37,186 bases of DNA from Eubacterium sp. (GTDB lineage Bacteria > Bacillota > Clostridia > Lachnospirales > Lachnospiraceae). Position 1 is the first letter of the stretch. Every line of letters begins with the position of its first letter. The DNA is taken from positions 1 to 37,186 of the forward strand of contig JALFIK010000024.1 of the NCBI GenBank assembly GCA_022776205.1, given 5' to 3'. Positions 27,079 to 37,186 of this stretch are shown in pieces. Made by a program: the position numbers and the translations under genes. Below the pieces are notes generated by a model. The model did no database searches, was not told the DNA's origin, and worked only from the letters and a program-made list of their open reading frames with translations.

Positions 27079-29073
27079 ATGGATCATTTTGAACTAGTAT
27101 CCCCTTATGAGCCAACCGGTGATCAGCCACAGGCCATCGAGCAGCTGGTGAGGGGATTTAAAGAAGGCAATCAGTTTCAGACCCTTCTCGGAGTAACGGG
27201 GTCGGGAAAGACATTTACTATGGCGAATGTAATTGCACAGCTGAATAAGCCGACGCTGATTCTTGCCCATAATAAAACACTGGCAGCACAGCTGTACAGT
27301 GAGTTCAGGGCTTTTTTCCCTCACAATGCCGTGGAGTATTTCGTGAGCTATTATGATTATTATCAGCCGGAAGCTTATGTACCTTCGACGGATACTTATA
27401 TTGAGAAAGATTCCTCGATTAATGATGAGATTGATAAACTCCGCCACAGTGCGACAGCGGCACTCATTGAGCGGAAAGATGTCATTGTGGTTTCCTCTGT
27501 ATCCTGCATTTACGGAATCGGAAGCAAGAAAGAATATGAAGAGATGATGATCTCTCTGCGTCCGGGCATGGAGATTGACAGGGATGAGGTTGTGAGACGC
27601 CTGATTGATATACAGTATGTACGCAACGAACTGGATTTTAAGAGAGGGAGTTTCCGTGTGCGCGGTGATGTGCTCGAGGTGGTTCCCGTATCTACCTTTG
27701 AAGATGCGATCCATATCGAATTTTTTGGAGACGAGATTGACCGGATCACGCAGGTGGATGTTCTTACCGGGGAGATTAAGGCGAGCCTTAATTTTGCAGT
27801 GATCTTCCCTGCCTCCCATTATGTGGTTCCGCAGGAACAGATTGAACGTGCGGTTGTTGGAATCAAAGAGGAACTGGAAGAGAGGGTATCCTGGTTTAAG
27901 GAGCATGATAAATTACTCGAAGCCCAGAGAATCTCCGAGAGGACGAATTTTGATATGGAGATGTTAAAAGAGACAGGTTTTTGCTCCGGAATTGAGAATT
28001 ATTCCAGACATCTTACCGGACTTGAGGCGGGGAAACCTCCGTATACCCTTATTGACTTCTTCGGGGATGATTTCTTTATGATCATCGATGAGTCTCATAT
28101 TACCATTCCCCAGGTGAGAGGAATGTATGCCGGAGACCGGTCGAGGAAGCAGACGCTGGTGGATTACGGTTTTCGGCTTCCATCTGCTCTGGATAACCGT
28201 CCCCTTAATTTTTCTGAGTTTGAAGAGAAAATTGATCAGATGCTTTTCGTTTCCGCCACACCGAATATTTATGAGAAAGAACATGAGATGCTCCGGGCAG
28301 AGCAGATTATCCGGCCTACGGGTCTGCTGGACCCTCCGATTGATGTTCGGCCGGTGGAAGGACAGATTGATGATCTGATTAGTGAGATCAATAAAGAGGT
28401 GGCGAAGAAAAATAAAGTGCTCGTCACTACTCTGACAAAAAGAATGGCAGAAGATCTCACCTCATATATGAAAGAACTTGATATCCGGGTGAAGTATCTT
28501 CATTCTGACATTGATACATTAGAGCGGGTGGAAATCGTCCGGGATCTTCGGATGGGCGTTTTTGATGTGTTAGTCGGAATTAACCTGTTAAGAGAAGGAC
28601 TCGACATCCCGGAAGTAACACTGATTGCCATTTTAGATGCGGACAAGGAAGGATTTCTTCGTTCCGAAACCTCCCTGGTTCAGACCGTCGGAAGGGCGGC
28701 ACGGAATGTGGATGGGCATGTTATCATGTATGCCGACACAATTACCGATTCTATGAAGGCCGCCATTACGGAGACGAACCGTCGTCGGGAGATTCAGATG
28801 GCATACAACAGGGAACATGGTATCACACCGACGACCATAAAGAAAGAAATCAGGGATGTGATCACCATTGTCAATGAAGAGGATTCGAAGAAGACAGGTG
28901 ACGGACTTTCGAAGGATGTGGAATCCATGAACAAAAAAGAGCTGAAAGAGGAAATTGCCCGTCTTACGAAGAAGATGGAAAGGGCGGCAGCAGAGCTTAA
29001 CTTTGAGGATGCAGCTGCTTACAGGGATGAACTTAAAAAATATAAGATTGCCCTTCGGGACTATGACAGATAG
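27079..29073 (+). CDS. uvrB: Excinuclease ABC subunit B
   Basis: [44 protein letters not shown]-terminal UvrBC domain. Confidence 0.98.
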   Translation: MDHFELVSPYEPTGDQPQAIEQLVRGFKEGNQFQTLLGVTGSGKTFTMANVIAQLNKPTLILAHNKTLAAQLYSEFRAFFPHNAVEYFVSYYDYYQPEAYVPSTDTYIEKDSSINDEIDKLRHSATAALIERKDVIVVSSVSCIYGIGSKKEYEEMMISLRPGMEIDRDEVVRRLIDIQYVRNELDFKRGSFRVRGDVLEVVPVSTFEDAIHIEFFGDEIDRITQVDVLTGEIKASLNFAVIFPASHYVVPQEQIERAVVGIKEELEERVSWFKEHDKLLEAQRISERTNFDMEMLKETGFCSGIENYSRHLTGLEAGKPPYTLIDFFGDDFFMIIDESHITIPQVRGMYAGDRSRKQTLVDYGFRLPSALDNRPLNFSEFEEKIDQMLFVSATPNIYEKEHEMLRAEQIIRPTGLLDPPIDVRPVEGQIDDLISEINKEVAKKNKVLVTTLTKRMAEDLTSYMKELDIRVKYLHSDIDTLERVEIVRDLRMGVFDVLVGINLLREGLDIPEVTLIAILDADKEGFLRSETSLVQTVGRAARNVDGHVIMYADTITDSMKAAITETNRRREIQMAYNREHGITPTTIKKEIRDVITIVNEEDSKKTGDGLSKDVESMNKKELKEEIARLTKKMERAAAELNFEDAAAYRDELKKYKIALRDYDR

Positions 29074-29105
29074 AGTTAGCAGATAAGGAGATTACAGGAG
29101 GGATT

Positions 29106-31940
29106 ATGAGCGAAAAAAAAGAGTATATTCGCATTCGCGGAGCTCGCGAACATAACCTTAAGAATATAGATATTGATATACCGAGAAACCAGTTTGTTGT
29201 TCTCACCGGACTTTCCGGCTCAGGGAAATCGTCCCTGGCTTTTGATACAATTTATGCGGAAGGCCAGAGACGGTATATGGAATCTCTGTCTTCCTATGCA
29301 AGACAGTTTTTGGGTCAGATGGAAAAGCCGGATGTGGATGATATCCAGGGACTTTCTCCGGCAATTTCCATTGATCAGAAATCCACGAACCGAAATCCAC
29401 GTTCCACAGTGGGAACTGTGACGGAAATTTACGATTATCTTCGTCTTTTATATGCCAGAGTCGGTATTCCCCACTGTCCGAAATGCGGGAAGGTCATTGC
29501 GAAACAGACAGTAGACCAGATTGTGGATATTCTGATGACACTGCCGGAACGAACAAAGATCCAGCTGCTGGCACCGATTGTCCGGGGAAGAAAAGGCGAG
29601 CATGTAAAAATTTTAAAAGATGCAAAACGGAGCGGATATGTGCGCGCACGCATCGATGGGAATCTTTATGATCTTTCTGAAGAAATTAAACTGGAAAAAA
29701 ATAAAAAGCATAATATTGAGATTATAGTGGATCGTCTGATGATCAGGGAAGGAATCGAGAATCGACTGACCGATTCCATTGAGACGGTGATGCGTCTTTC
29801 CGGGGGGCTTTTGATTGTAGATGTTGTCGGGGGACAACCAATGAATTTCAGTCAGAGTTTTTCCTGCCCGGACTGTGGAATCAGTATTGATGAGATTGAG
29901 CCGAGAAGTTTCTCTTTTAATAATCCCTTTGGTGCCTGCCCGGTCTGTCATGGTCTGGGATTCCAGATGGAATTTGATATCGATCTGATGATTCCCGATA
30001 AGACAAAGAGTATTGCAGAAGGGGCGATTGTCGTTACCGGATGGCAATCGTCTACCGATTCGAACAGCTATACAAGGGCGATTCTTGATGCACTGGCAAA
30101 GGAATATCATTTTGACCTCAACACACCGTTTTGCGAGCTTTCTCCGGAAATTCAGCACATGCTTATTCACGGAACCGATGGCCGGGAAGTCAAGGTATAT
30201 TACAAAGGACGCCGGGGAGAAGGAGTCTATGATGTGGCTTTTGAAGGAATCCTCAATAATGTCCGCCGGCGCTATCGGGAGAATCATTCTGACCGTCAGA
30301 GGGCGGAATATGAGAATTTTATGACAGTGACTCCGTGTGATGCCTGCCACGGGCAGCGTCTGAAACCCGAATCCCTTGCGGTAACTGTGGGAGAATACAA
30401 TATTTCTGAATTGACTTCCCTGTCTGTGAAACGGCTTCTGACTTACTTTAACGAACTGAAACTATCGGATCGGCAGATGCTCATTGGCAGGCAGGTTCTG
30501 CGGGAGATCCAGGGAAGAATCGGATTTTTAAATGATGTGGGTCTTGACTATTTAAGCCTGTCCCAGCCTACAGCAACCTTATCCGGCGGGGAGGCTCAGA
30601 GAATCCGTCTTGCTACCCAGATTGGCTCGGGACTGGTGGGCGTTGCCTATATTCTGGATGAGCCAAGTATTGGCCTTCACCAGAGAGACAATGATAAACT
30701 GATCTCAGCCTTGAAGCGGCTTCGTGATCTGGGGAATTCGCTGATTGTTGTGGAGCATGATGAGGATACCATGCGGGAAGCAGACTGTATCGTGGACATT
30801 GGACCGCGGGCGGGCGAAAATGGCGGCCGGGTCGTTGCCATGGGAACTGCGGAAGAATTAATGAAAAATCCTGATTCCATCACAGGGGCATATCTAAGCG
30901 GGAAAATGAGAATTCCCGTACCGGATTCCAGAAGAAAACCGCAGGGATTTCTTACGCTAAAGGGAGCCCGGGAAAACAATTTAAAAAATATTGATGTGAA
31001 ATTTCCCCTGGGTGTTTTTACCTGTGTGACCGGTGTTTCCGGTTCAGGAAAAAGCTCTCTGGTCAATGAGATTCTTTATAAAAAGCTGGCCTGTGTTCTC
31101 AACCGGGCAAGAATTAAGCCGGGGCTTCATAAGGAAATTCTTGGAGCAGATCAGCTTGATAAGATCATTAATATCGATCAGTCTCCTATCGGGAGAACAC
31201 CGCGATCCAATCCGGCTACCTATACAGGGGTTTTTGACTATATCAGGGAACTATTTGCCATGACAAAAGATGCCAAAGCCCGCGGATATGATAAGGGACG
31301 GTTCAGTTTTAACAAGAAGGGCGGACGGTGTGAAGCCTGCTCCGGCGATGGCATTTTAAAAATTGAAATGCAGTTTCTTCCGGATGTTTATGTTCCCTGT
31401 GAGGTGTGTCATGGAAAACGTTATAACCGGGAAACCCTGGAAGTGAAATATAAAGGAAAAAACATTTTCGAAGTTCTTGACATGACAGTGGAAGAAGCCT
31501 GTGAGTTCTTTGACAGTGTGCCTTCGATCAGGAGAAAAATTGAGACACTCCGGGATGTGGGCCTGTCTTATATCAAACTGGGACAGCCATCGACAACCCT
31601 GTCCGGCGGAGAGGCCCAGAGAGTGAAACTTGCCACGGAACTGAGCCGTCAGAGCACCGGGAAAACCATTTATGTTCTCGATGAGCCGACGACCGGACTT
31701 CATTTTGATGATGTGAGCAAACTGGTAGAGATTTTGCAGCGCCTTACGGAAGGAGGAAATACGGTTGTCGTCATTGAGCACAACCTGGAAGTAATCAAAA
31801 CAGCAGATTATATTATCGACATGGGACCGGAAGGCGGAGAAGGAGGAGGCACCGTTGTCACCTGCGGTACTCCGGAAGAAGTGGCAGAAATACCGGAATC
31901 CTATACGGGAAAATATCTTAGAAAATATCTTAGAAAATAA
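29106..31940 (+). CDS. uvrA: Excinuclease ABC subunit A
   Basis: [23 protein letters not shown], two ABC modules, zinc-finger CxxC motifs, [12 protein letters not shown]. Confidence 0.98.
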   Translation: MSEKKEYIRIRGAREHNLKNIDIDIPRNQFVVLTGLSGSGKSSLAFDTIYAEGQRRYMESLSSYARQFLGQMEKPDVDDIQGLSPAISIDQKSTNRNPRSTVGTVTEIYDYLRLLYARVGIPHCPKCGKVIAKQTVDQIVDILMTLPERTKIQLLAPIVRGRKGEHVKILKDAKRSGYVRARIDGNLYDLSEEIKLEKNKKHNIEIIVDRLMIREGIENRLTDSIETVMRLSGGLLIVDVVGGQPMNFSQSFSCPDCGISIDEIEPRSFSFNNPFGACPVCHGLGFQMEFDIDLMIPDKTKSIAEGAIVVTGWQSSTDSNSYTRAILDALAKEYHFDLNTPFCELSPEIQHMLIHGTDGREVKVYYKGRRGEGVYDVAFEGILNNVRRRYRENHSDRQRAEYENFMTVTPCDACHGQRLKPESLAVTVGEYNISELTSLSVKRLLTYFNELKLSDRQMLIGRQVLREIQGRIGFLNDVGLDYLSLSQPTATLSGGEAQRIRLATQIGSGLVGVAYILDEPSIGLHQRDNDKLISALKRLRDLGNSLIVVEHDEDTMREADCIVDIGPRAGENGGRVVAMGTAEELMKNPDSITGAYLSGKMRIPVPDSRRKPQGFLTLKGARENNLKNIDVKFPLGVFTCVTGVSGSGKSSLVNEILYKKLACVLNRARIKPGLHKEILGADQLDKIINIDQSPIGRTPRSNPATYTGVFDYIRELFAMTKDAKARGYDKGRFSFNKKGGRCEACSGDGILKIEMQFLPDVYVPCEVCHGKRYNRETLEVKYKGKNIFEVLDMTVEEACEFFDSVPSIRRKIETLRDVGLSYIKLGQPSTTLSGGEAQRVKLATELSRQSTGKTIYVLDEPTTGLHFDDVSKLVEILQRLTEGGNTVVVIEHNLEVIKTADYIIDMGPEGGEGGGTVVTCGTPEEVAEIPESYTGKYLRKYLRK

Positions 31941-31955
31941 AGAAGGGAGAAGAAT

Positions 31956-33242
31956 TTGGAAGAAAAAACAAAGGCATTACTAGTCGGAGTGAATCTAAAC
32001 AATGATCCGGAATTTGAGACAGCTCTTGCAGAGCTTGAAAGTCTCGCAAAGGCCTGTGACATGGAAGTGATTGGTGTGGAAACCCAGAATGTCAGTCAGA
32101 TTAACACCGGAGTCTATGTGGGAACCGGACGGGTAGAAGAGATTAAGGCAGTTGCTCATATGCTTGGAGCCGAAGTCGTCATTTTTGATAACACTCTCTC
32201 ACCCATGCAGCTTCGCAACCTGAAAGATATTATAGAACGACCGATTCTGGACCGGACCCATTTGATTCTGCAGATTTTTTCCTCCAGAGCAAAAACACGG
32301 GAGGCACAAATTCAGGTGGAGACGGCACGACTGGAATACGAACTACCCCGTCTGACAGGAATGGGAGAGATCCTGAGCCGTCAGGGTGGGGGCAGTGGAG
32401 GTCTTTCAAATAAGGGGGCCGGTGAGAAAAAACTGGAACTTGATAAAAGAAAAATACGTCACCGTATCAGTGAACTGAAAAAAGAACTTCGGGAAGTAGA
32501 AAAAAACCGGGACACCCAGCGAAAACGTCGACTGACTCAGGGAATCCCCCAGGTTGCCCTGGTCGGCTACACCAATGCGGGTAAATCGACTTTGATGAAT
32601 GCATTTCTCGATCGTTATGAGCAAAAGGAAGAGAAAAAAGTAATGGTGAAAGACATGCTTTTTGCTACGCTAGATACGACGGTGCGAAAAATCCATCTGC
32701 CGGATAAAAGAGAGTTCCTTCTTTCCGACACGGTCGGTTTTATTAATAAGCTGCCCCATAACCTGGTCCAGGCATTTCATTCCACACTGGAAGAAGTAAA
32801 ATATGCGAATCTTCTTCTGGAAGTTGTCGATTTTTCCGATGAACATTACTTAGAGCATATGGAGGTAACCAGACAGACGTTAAAAGAACTTGAGGCAGAT
32901 CAGATTCCGTGTATCCATGTCTTTAATAAATGTGATCTGGCAAGAGAAAAAGGAAGAGAGGATGTTCCGGAAACTTTACCGAAAGTGGGAAAGGATACCA
33001 TCTACATGGCAGCCGGCCGGCAAATCGGCCTTGATGAGTTAGTCTCCCTGATCAGCCGGAATATTTTTCAGGACTATGTGGACTGCGTCATGCTCATTCC
33101 GTATACGGAAGGTTCCCTTGTATCCTATTTTAACGAAAATGCAACCGTAACAAAGACAGAGTATTTAGAAGAAGGGACAAAATTAACAATGAACTGTCTC
33201 CTCAAAGATTTAAAAAAATACAAACAATATGTCCTGATCTAA
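31956..33242 (+). CDS. hflX: GTPase HflX
   Basis: GVYVGTGRVEEI, GGSGGLSNKGAGEKKLELDKRKI, GYTNAGKSTLMNAF, DTVGFINKLPHNLVQAFHSTLEE. TTG start. Confidence 0.95.
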   Translation: MEEKTKALLVGVNLNNDPEFETALAELESLAKACDMEVIGVETQNVSQINTGVYVGTGRVEEIKAVAHMLGAEVVIFDNTLSPMQLRNLKDIIERPILDRTHLILQIFSSRAKTREAQIQVETARLEYELPRLTGMGEILSRQGGGSGGLSNKGAGEKKLELDKRKIRHRISELKKELREVEKNRDTQRKRRLTQGIPQVALVGYTNAGKSTLMNAFLDRYEQKEEKKVMVKDMLFATLDTTVRKIHLPDKREFLLSDTVGFINKLPHNLVQAFHSTLEEVKYANLLLEVVDFSDEHYLEHMEVTRQTLKELEADQIPCIHVFNKCDLAREKGREDVPETLPKVGKDTIYMAAGRQIGLDELVSLISRNIFQDYVDCVMLIPYTEGSLVSYFNENATVTKTEYLEEGTKLTMNCLLKDLKKYKQYVLI

Positions 33243-33280
33243 AAAACTGCCGGAAAAGATTCTGGCAGGTCAGACTATAG

Positions 33281-33322
33281 AAAAAGTCGGTGCCGGAGAT
33301 TTTCTCTGGCACCGACTTTTTT
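33281..33322. terminator. Bidirectional terminator between hflX and ABC operon
   Basis: AAAAAGTCGGTGCCGGAGATTTTCTCTGGCACCGACTTTTTT. Confidence 0.93.
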
Positions 33323-34145
33323 ACTGAAGGTTTAGTTTTTTAGTCATTATATATTTTGTTCCAAACCAGCATAAAAGAATACAGAGGATCGTGAAAATAT
33401 TACTGCAAATCATAATCGGATTCATACATTTCTGGAAATATTCCGGATAATTTCCCGGAAGTGCCGGAATGGTTTCTGCCCACTGGTTAAATCCAAAAAT
33501 AATCAGCTCAATAAATCCGAAGATCTGATTGATCACATAGATTCCGATATAGGTTCCAATGGCACCGAGAATCTTGTGGGAAGGGAAGAGACTTCCTACG
33601 GAAATGCTCACATAAAGCATGGTAATCAGGATAAACGGAGATAAAAGCAGGCTCAATGCAGCCAGTATGCTGAATACTGGAACTTTCAGAGCCATAGCCC
33701 ATACCTCCGGGAAAAAGGAGCCGAACAGAACAGAGAAAAACTCTTTATCGGCAATCAGAATACAGGCTGAAACGGCGACAACAATAATGTCAATCAAAAG
33801 CCATAAAAAGGCAGCAAGCCCTTTTGACAAGATAATCTGTGCAGGAGTGACCGGCAGGGTATTTGTAAGATATCCTTCATCGGTAAATACGTTTTTATAA
33901 AAACGGTATCCGCTGTAGATATATGTGAAAATACAGGCACTGAAGAGGACTAAGCACAGAGCAAAAATGAGAATGCCGGTGAGAGTATTTATCAGGGTAT
34001 TGCCAGACATGGTCAGATGGTCAAATCCTCCGCCGATGATAAAATACATTCTCGAAAGCAGGGCAAAGAGCAGAACTCCACCGTGGACCGGCAGCAACAG
34101 TCTGGAAATGGAACGCCATTCATGTTTAAATAATTTTCCTAACAT
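33321..34145 (-). CDS. ABC transporter permease (ABC-2-like)
   Basis: Hydrophobic multi-TM protein directly downstream of, and overlapping, the ABC ATPase gene. Confidence 0.75.
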   Translation of the reverse strand: MLGKLFKHEWRSISRLLLPVHGGVLLFALLSRMYFIIGGGFDHLTMSGNTLINTLTGILIFALCLVLFSACIFTYIYSGYRFYKNVFTDEGYLTNTLPVTPAQIILSKGLAAFLWLLIDIIVVAVSACILIADKEFFSVLFGSFFPEVWAMALKVPVFSILAALSLLLSPFILITMLYVSISVGSLFPSHKILGAIGTYIGIYVINQIFGFIELIIFGFNQWAETIPALPGNYPEYFQKCMNPIMICSNIFTILCILLCWFGTKYIMTKKLNLQ

Positions 34146-34837
34146 TTGAATACCTCCCTGAACAGTACATCCACAGATTTTCCCTGCTGGAAGCGAATGT
34201 CCTCAACATCCTGCTGCAGGCGGATGTGCCCGTTTTGAATAAAAACAACTTCATCCAGAATATTCTCCACATCAGAAATCAGATGAGTGGAAATCAGAAT
34301 GGTTGCATCCGGTTCATAGTTATTAATGATGGTGCCTAAAATGTAATCTCTGGCAGCCGGGTCAACTCCGGCAATCGGTTCATCCAGACAATAAAGCTTT
34401 GCCCGTCGACTCATGACCAGAATCAGCTGCACCTTCTCCTTCGTCCCCTTCGACAGTGTCTTAATTCGGCGGGACGGATCAATGGACAGCTTTTCAAGCA
34501 TGGAAAAAGCCCTTTCTTTGTCGAAATCCTCATAGAAATCTTCGAAAAACCGGACAGCATCGCTAACCCGCTGGGATTCATCCAGATAAGTTCGTTCCGG
34601 TAAATAAGAAACAATTTTCTTCGTTTCCACGCCCGGAGCCATACCGTTAACCAGAAGAGTACCGCTATTTGGAGAAAGCAGTCCGTTAATCAGTTTGATC
34701 AGTGTAGTTTTTCCGCTTCCGTTTGGTCCTAACAGCCCGATAATGCGTCCGGATTCCAGGGACAGATTGATGTGGTCAAGAGCCACAGTATGGCCATATC
34801 TCTTTGATAAATCTTTACATACAAGAATCTGACTCAT
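34139..34837 (-). CDS. ABC transporter ATP-binding protein
   Basis: GLLGPNGSGKTTLIK Walker A, LSKGTKEKVQLILVMSRRAKLYCLDEPIAGVD. Confidence 0.95.
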   Translation of the reverse strand: MSQILVCKDLSKRYGHTVALDHINLSLESGRIIGLLGPNGSGKTTLIKLINGLLSPNSGTLLVNGMAPGVETKKIVSYLPERTYLDESQRVSDAVRFFEDFYEDFDKERAFSMLEKLSIDPSRRIKTLSKGTKEKVQLILVMSRRAKLYCLDEPIAGVDPAARDYILGTIINNYEPDATILISTHLISDVENILDEVVFIQNGHIRLQQDVEDIRFQQGKSVDVLFREVFKC

Positions 34838-35205
34838 TTTTCTCTCTCCTTTCTGAATTTATCAAGTAACGCCAGCGTCATCTCATAATCAAATCCCATA
34901 TCTGCCATCTTCTCAAGAAAATATTTAATTTGTTCCGATGCCAGATTCTCTTTCATTTTTTCAATCATTTCCTTATCCTCTGTAATAAATCTTCCGCTGG
35001 TTCTCACCGAATAGACGAGTTCGTCTCTTTCCAGACCGGCGAGAGCCTTCTGCATTGTATTGGGATTCACTCCGGCCTGGGCCGCAAGATCACGGACAGA
35101 CGGGAGCTTCTCCCCGGGTTGATATCTTCCTGAAATAATATCCAGCGAAATCTTCTCAATAATCTGAGCGTAGATCGGACGGCTGGAATCAAGATTCCAT
35201 GACAT
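34834..35205 (-). CDS. GntR family (YtrA-type) transcriptional regulator
   Basis: RPIYAQIIEKISLDIISGRYQPGEKLPSVRDLAAQAGVNPNTMQKAL. ATG at 35205 preceded by AGGAGGTGACCTG; the track start at 35226 is upstream of the SD. Confidence 0.92.
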   Translation of the reverse strand: MSWNLDSSRPIYAQIIEKISLDIISGRYQPGEKLPSVRDLAAQAGVNPNTMQKALAGLERDELVYSVRTSGRFITEDKEMIEKMKENLASEQIKYFLEKMADMGFDYEMTLALLDKFRKEREK

Positions 35206-35257
35206 CAGGTCACCTCCTAACAACATAAATCTATGCCATTCGTATCACTGTGTTACT

Positions 35258-35305
35258 GTACTAATAAATTAATACAATAATACGACTTCATTGTAATATT
35301 GTCAA
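35258..35305 (-). promoter_or_regulatory. Consensus sigma-A promoter and inverted-repeat operator for GntR-ABC operon
   Basis: Minus strand TTGACA (plus 35300-35305)-N17-TATTAT (35277-35282). Inverted repeat GTACTAAT-AA-ATTAATAC at 35258-35275. Confidence 0.65.
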
Positions 35306-35415
35306 GAAAAAGATTAAAAAAATTTTCATGGAAAAATTTCCGGTTTCAGGGGTAGAAAGGGAAGGAAAAATGTTGTAGAATAACATACAAAAGTAATCAG
35401 ACAGGAGGAAATTCT

Positions 35416-36960
35416 TTGAAAAGAGAAACAGTCATTGTAATAGATTTCGGTGGCCAGTATAATCAGCTCGTTGCCAGACGTGTCCGTGAATGTAACGTCT
35501 ATTGCGAAATCTATTCATATAAAACAGATATTGAACAGATCAAAGCCATGAATCCGAAGGGGATTATCCTGACCGGCGGTCCGAACAGCTGCTACGAAGA
35601 AGATTCCCCGTCCTGCACGCGGGAGCTTTTCGAACTGGGAATCCCTGTTTTAGGGCTTTGTTATGGTGCACAGCTTATGATGCACGTCCTTGGCGGGAAA
35701 GTTGAAAAAGCCCCGGTGCGTGAGTATGGAAAAACAATCGTAAAAGTGAATACAGAATCCAGACTATTCCAGGGAATCGAAGAAGAAACAACCTGCTGGA
35801 TGAGCCATTTTGATTATATTTCCAAAGTGGCACCCGGTTTTGAAATCTGTGCCAGCACGGACAACTGCCCGGTTGCTGCTGCCCAGAATCCGGACAGACA
35901 GCTTTATGCGATCCAGTTTCACCCTGAAGTTCTCCATACCGTTCGCGGAAAAGAAATACTGAGTAATTATGTATATAATGTATGTCACTGTTCGGGCGAC
36001 TGGAAGATGGATTCCTTCGTGGAACAATCGATCCGGGCGATCCGGGAAAAAGTCGGTGATGGCAAGGTGCTCTGTGCACTGTCCGGCGGAGTTGATTCCT
36101 CCGTGGCTGCCGTACTCTTATCCAAAGCTGTCGGAAAACAGCTCACCTGTGTGTTTGTAGATCATGGCCTTCTTCGTAAAAATGAGGGAGACGAAGTCGA
36201 AGCAGTTTTCGGCCCGGAGGGTCCATATGACTTGAACTTTATCCGTGTCAATGCACAGGAACGTTATTATAAGAAACTGGCCGGTGTTACCGAACCGGAA
36301 GCGAAGCGTAAAATTATCGGAGAAGAATTCATCCGTGTCTTCGAAGAAGAAGCGAAGAAAATCGGTGCGGTGGATTATCTCGTTCAGGGAACTATCTATC
36401 CGGATGTGGTTGAAAGCGGTCTCGGCGGAGAATCTGCCGTGATCAAATCCCATCACAACGTGGGTGGACTTCCTGACTATGTTGATTTTAAGGAAATCAT
36501 AGAGCCTCTTCGCGATCTTTTCAAAGACGAAGTCCGCAAAGTCGGCCTCGAACTTGGCATTCCGGAGTATCTCGTATTCCGTCAGCCATTCCCGGGTCCG
36601 GGACTTGGCATCCGTATCATCGGTGAAGTTACCGCCGAAAAAGTCCGCATCGTGCAGGACGCCGATGCCATTTATCGGGAGGAAATTGCCAAAGCCGGCC
36701 TTGACAAGGAAATCAACCAGTACTTTGCAGCTCTTACAAACATGCGAAGCGTTGGTGTTATGGGTGATGAGAGAACTTACGACTATGCCGTTGCACTTCG
36801 TGCCGTCAAAACAATCGACTTTATGACCGCAGAATCCGCAGAGATTCCGTATGAGGTTCTCAATAAAGTAATGAACCGTATCATCAACGAAGTGAAGGGA
36901 GTAAACAGAGTATTCTACGATCTCACGAGCAAACCGCCGGGAACGATAGAGTTTGAATAG
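35416..36960 (+). CDS. guaA: GMP synthase (glutamine-hydrolyzing)
   Basis: [73 protein letters not shown] start. Confidence 0.98.
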   Translation: MKRETVIVIDFGGQYNQLVARRVRECNVYCEIYSYKTDIEQIKAMNPKGIILTGGPNSCYEEDSPSCTRELFELGIPVLGLCYGAQLMMHVLGGKVEKAPVREYGKTIVKVNTESRLFQGIEEETTCWMSHFDYISKVAPGFEICASTDNCPVAAAQNPDRQLYAIQFHPEVLHTVRGKEILSNYVYNVCHCSGDWKMDSFVEQSIRAIREKVGDGKVLCALSGGVDSSVAAVLLSKAVGKQLTCVFVDHGLLRKNEGDEVEAVFGPEGPYDLNFIRVNAQERYYKKLAGVTEPEAKRKIIGEEFIRVFEEEAKKIGAVDYLVQGTIYPDVVESGLGGESAVIKSHHNVGGLPDYVDFKEIIEPLRDLFKDEVRKVGLELGIPEYLVFRQPFPGPGLGIRIIGEVTAEKVRIVQDADAIYREEIAKAGLDKEINQYFAALTNMRSVGVMGDERTYDYAVALRAVKTIDFMTAESAEIPYEVLNKVMNRIINEVKGVNRVFYDLTSKPPGTIEFE

Positions 36961-37034
36961 TAGGCGGTGGCTTATATGTACCATGATGGATGGAAATTGG
37001 TTTATACGGATGATTCTCAAAGCAAAGAAAATTT

Positions 37035-37063
37035 TTGACATTTCTATGGAACCGTGATAATAT
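37035..37063 (+). promoter_or_regulatory. Near-consensus sigma-A promoter downstream of guaA
   Basis: TTGACA(37035-40)-N17-TAATAT(37058-63). Confidence 0.6.
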
Positions 37064-37069
37064 GATTAT

Positions 37070-37161
37070 AGAAAAAGAGTGCTACCGATAGACGGTTAGT
37101 CCGATATAAAGTTAGACAAAAATTGCCGCTTAGTTTACCAGACTGGGGCGGCTATTTTTGT
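37070..37161 (+). ncRNA. Candidate small RNA (possible antisense antitoxin-type RNA)
   Basis: Begins just after the promoter at 37035-37063 and ends in ACAAAAATTGCCGC...GCGGCTATTTTTGT (37116-37161). No convincing ORF. Confidence 0.4.
37116..37161. terminator. Terminator-like hairpin near window end (A-run and T-run on both sides)
   Basis: ACAAAAATTGCCGC / GCGGCTATTTTTGT: 14-position stem with one mismatch. Confidence 0.65.
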
Positions 37162-37186
37162 GGTTTATGATTATCCTTACCGAATG

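Noticed and set aside
27094-27906. 270-aa minus-strand ORF inside uvrB
   Set aside because: Antisense to a conserved housekeeping gene; no SD or domain support.
35310-35415. Purine (guanine) riboswitch in the guaA leader
   Set aside because: The region lacks the conserved purine-riboswitch core and is short; only a promoter-like TAGAAT and an SD are visible.
36118-37041. 307-aa minus-strand ORF
   Set aside because: Antisense to guaA; shadow ORF produced by codon bias, no domain recognisable.
1-37186. CRISPR array, tRNA or rRNA genes, prophage or anti-phage defence genes
   Set aside because: No regularly spaced repeats, no recognised tRNA/rRNA sequence, and no defence or phage protein signatures among the ORFs.

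Overview
This 37.2 kb window looks like a Clostridia chromosome, probably Lachnospiraceae (inferred from gene content and codon style). It mixes housekeeping genes with one accessory metabolic island. Housekeeping and general genes: rplK-rplA, an LTA-synthase/OpgB-type sulfatase-fold protein, htpG with a perfect CIRCE element, a siroheme nitrite/sulfite reductase-like protein, a class C sortase with a pilin-like substrate, ridA, an M20 peptidase, uvrB-uvrA, hflX, a GntR(YtrA-type)-ABC operon and guaA. The centre (about 12.0-27.0 kb) is a divergent island. The minus arm is a YheO/DauR-type regulator, ygeX, ygeY, ygeW and a carbamate kinase. The plus arm is an NCS2 xanthine/urate permease, ssnA, ygfK, a fused [2Fe-2S]-molybdopterin xanthine dehydrogenase and a polyferredoxin. 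This gene set matches the anaerobic purine/urate-degradation (selenium-dependent molybdenum hydroxylase-associated) cluster known from E. coli and gut Firmicutes, so the enzymes themselves are not new. The less explained signals are: (i) a structured 5' leader with a possible enclosed H-type pseudoknot upstream of the permease (about 18.0-18.1 kb); (ii) a GGTCTCTC motif shared by both divergent promoters; (iii) a eukaryote-Hsp90-like acidic charged linker in HtpG; (iv) a consensus promoter followed by a terminator-like hairpin at the window end, suggesting a small RNA; (v) a near-duplicate hairpin leader before both rplK and rplA. All structures and promoters were found by eye, and no database searches were run.
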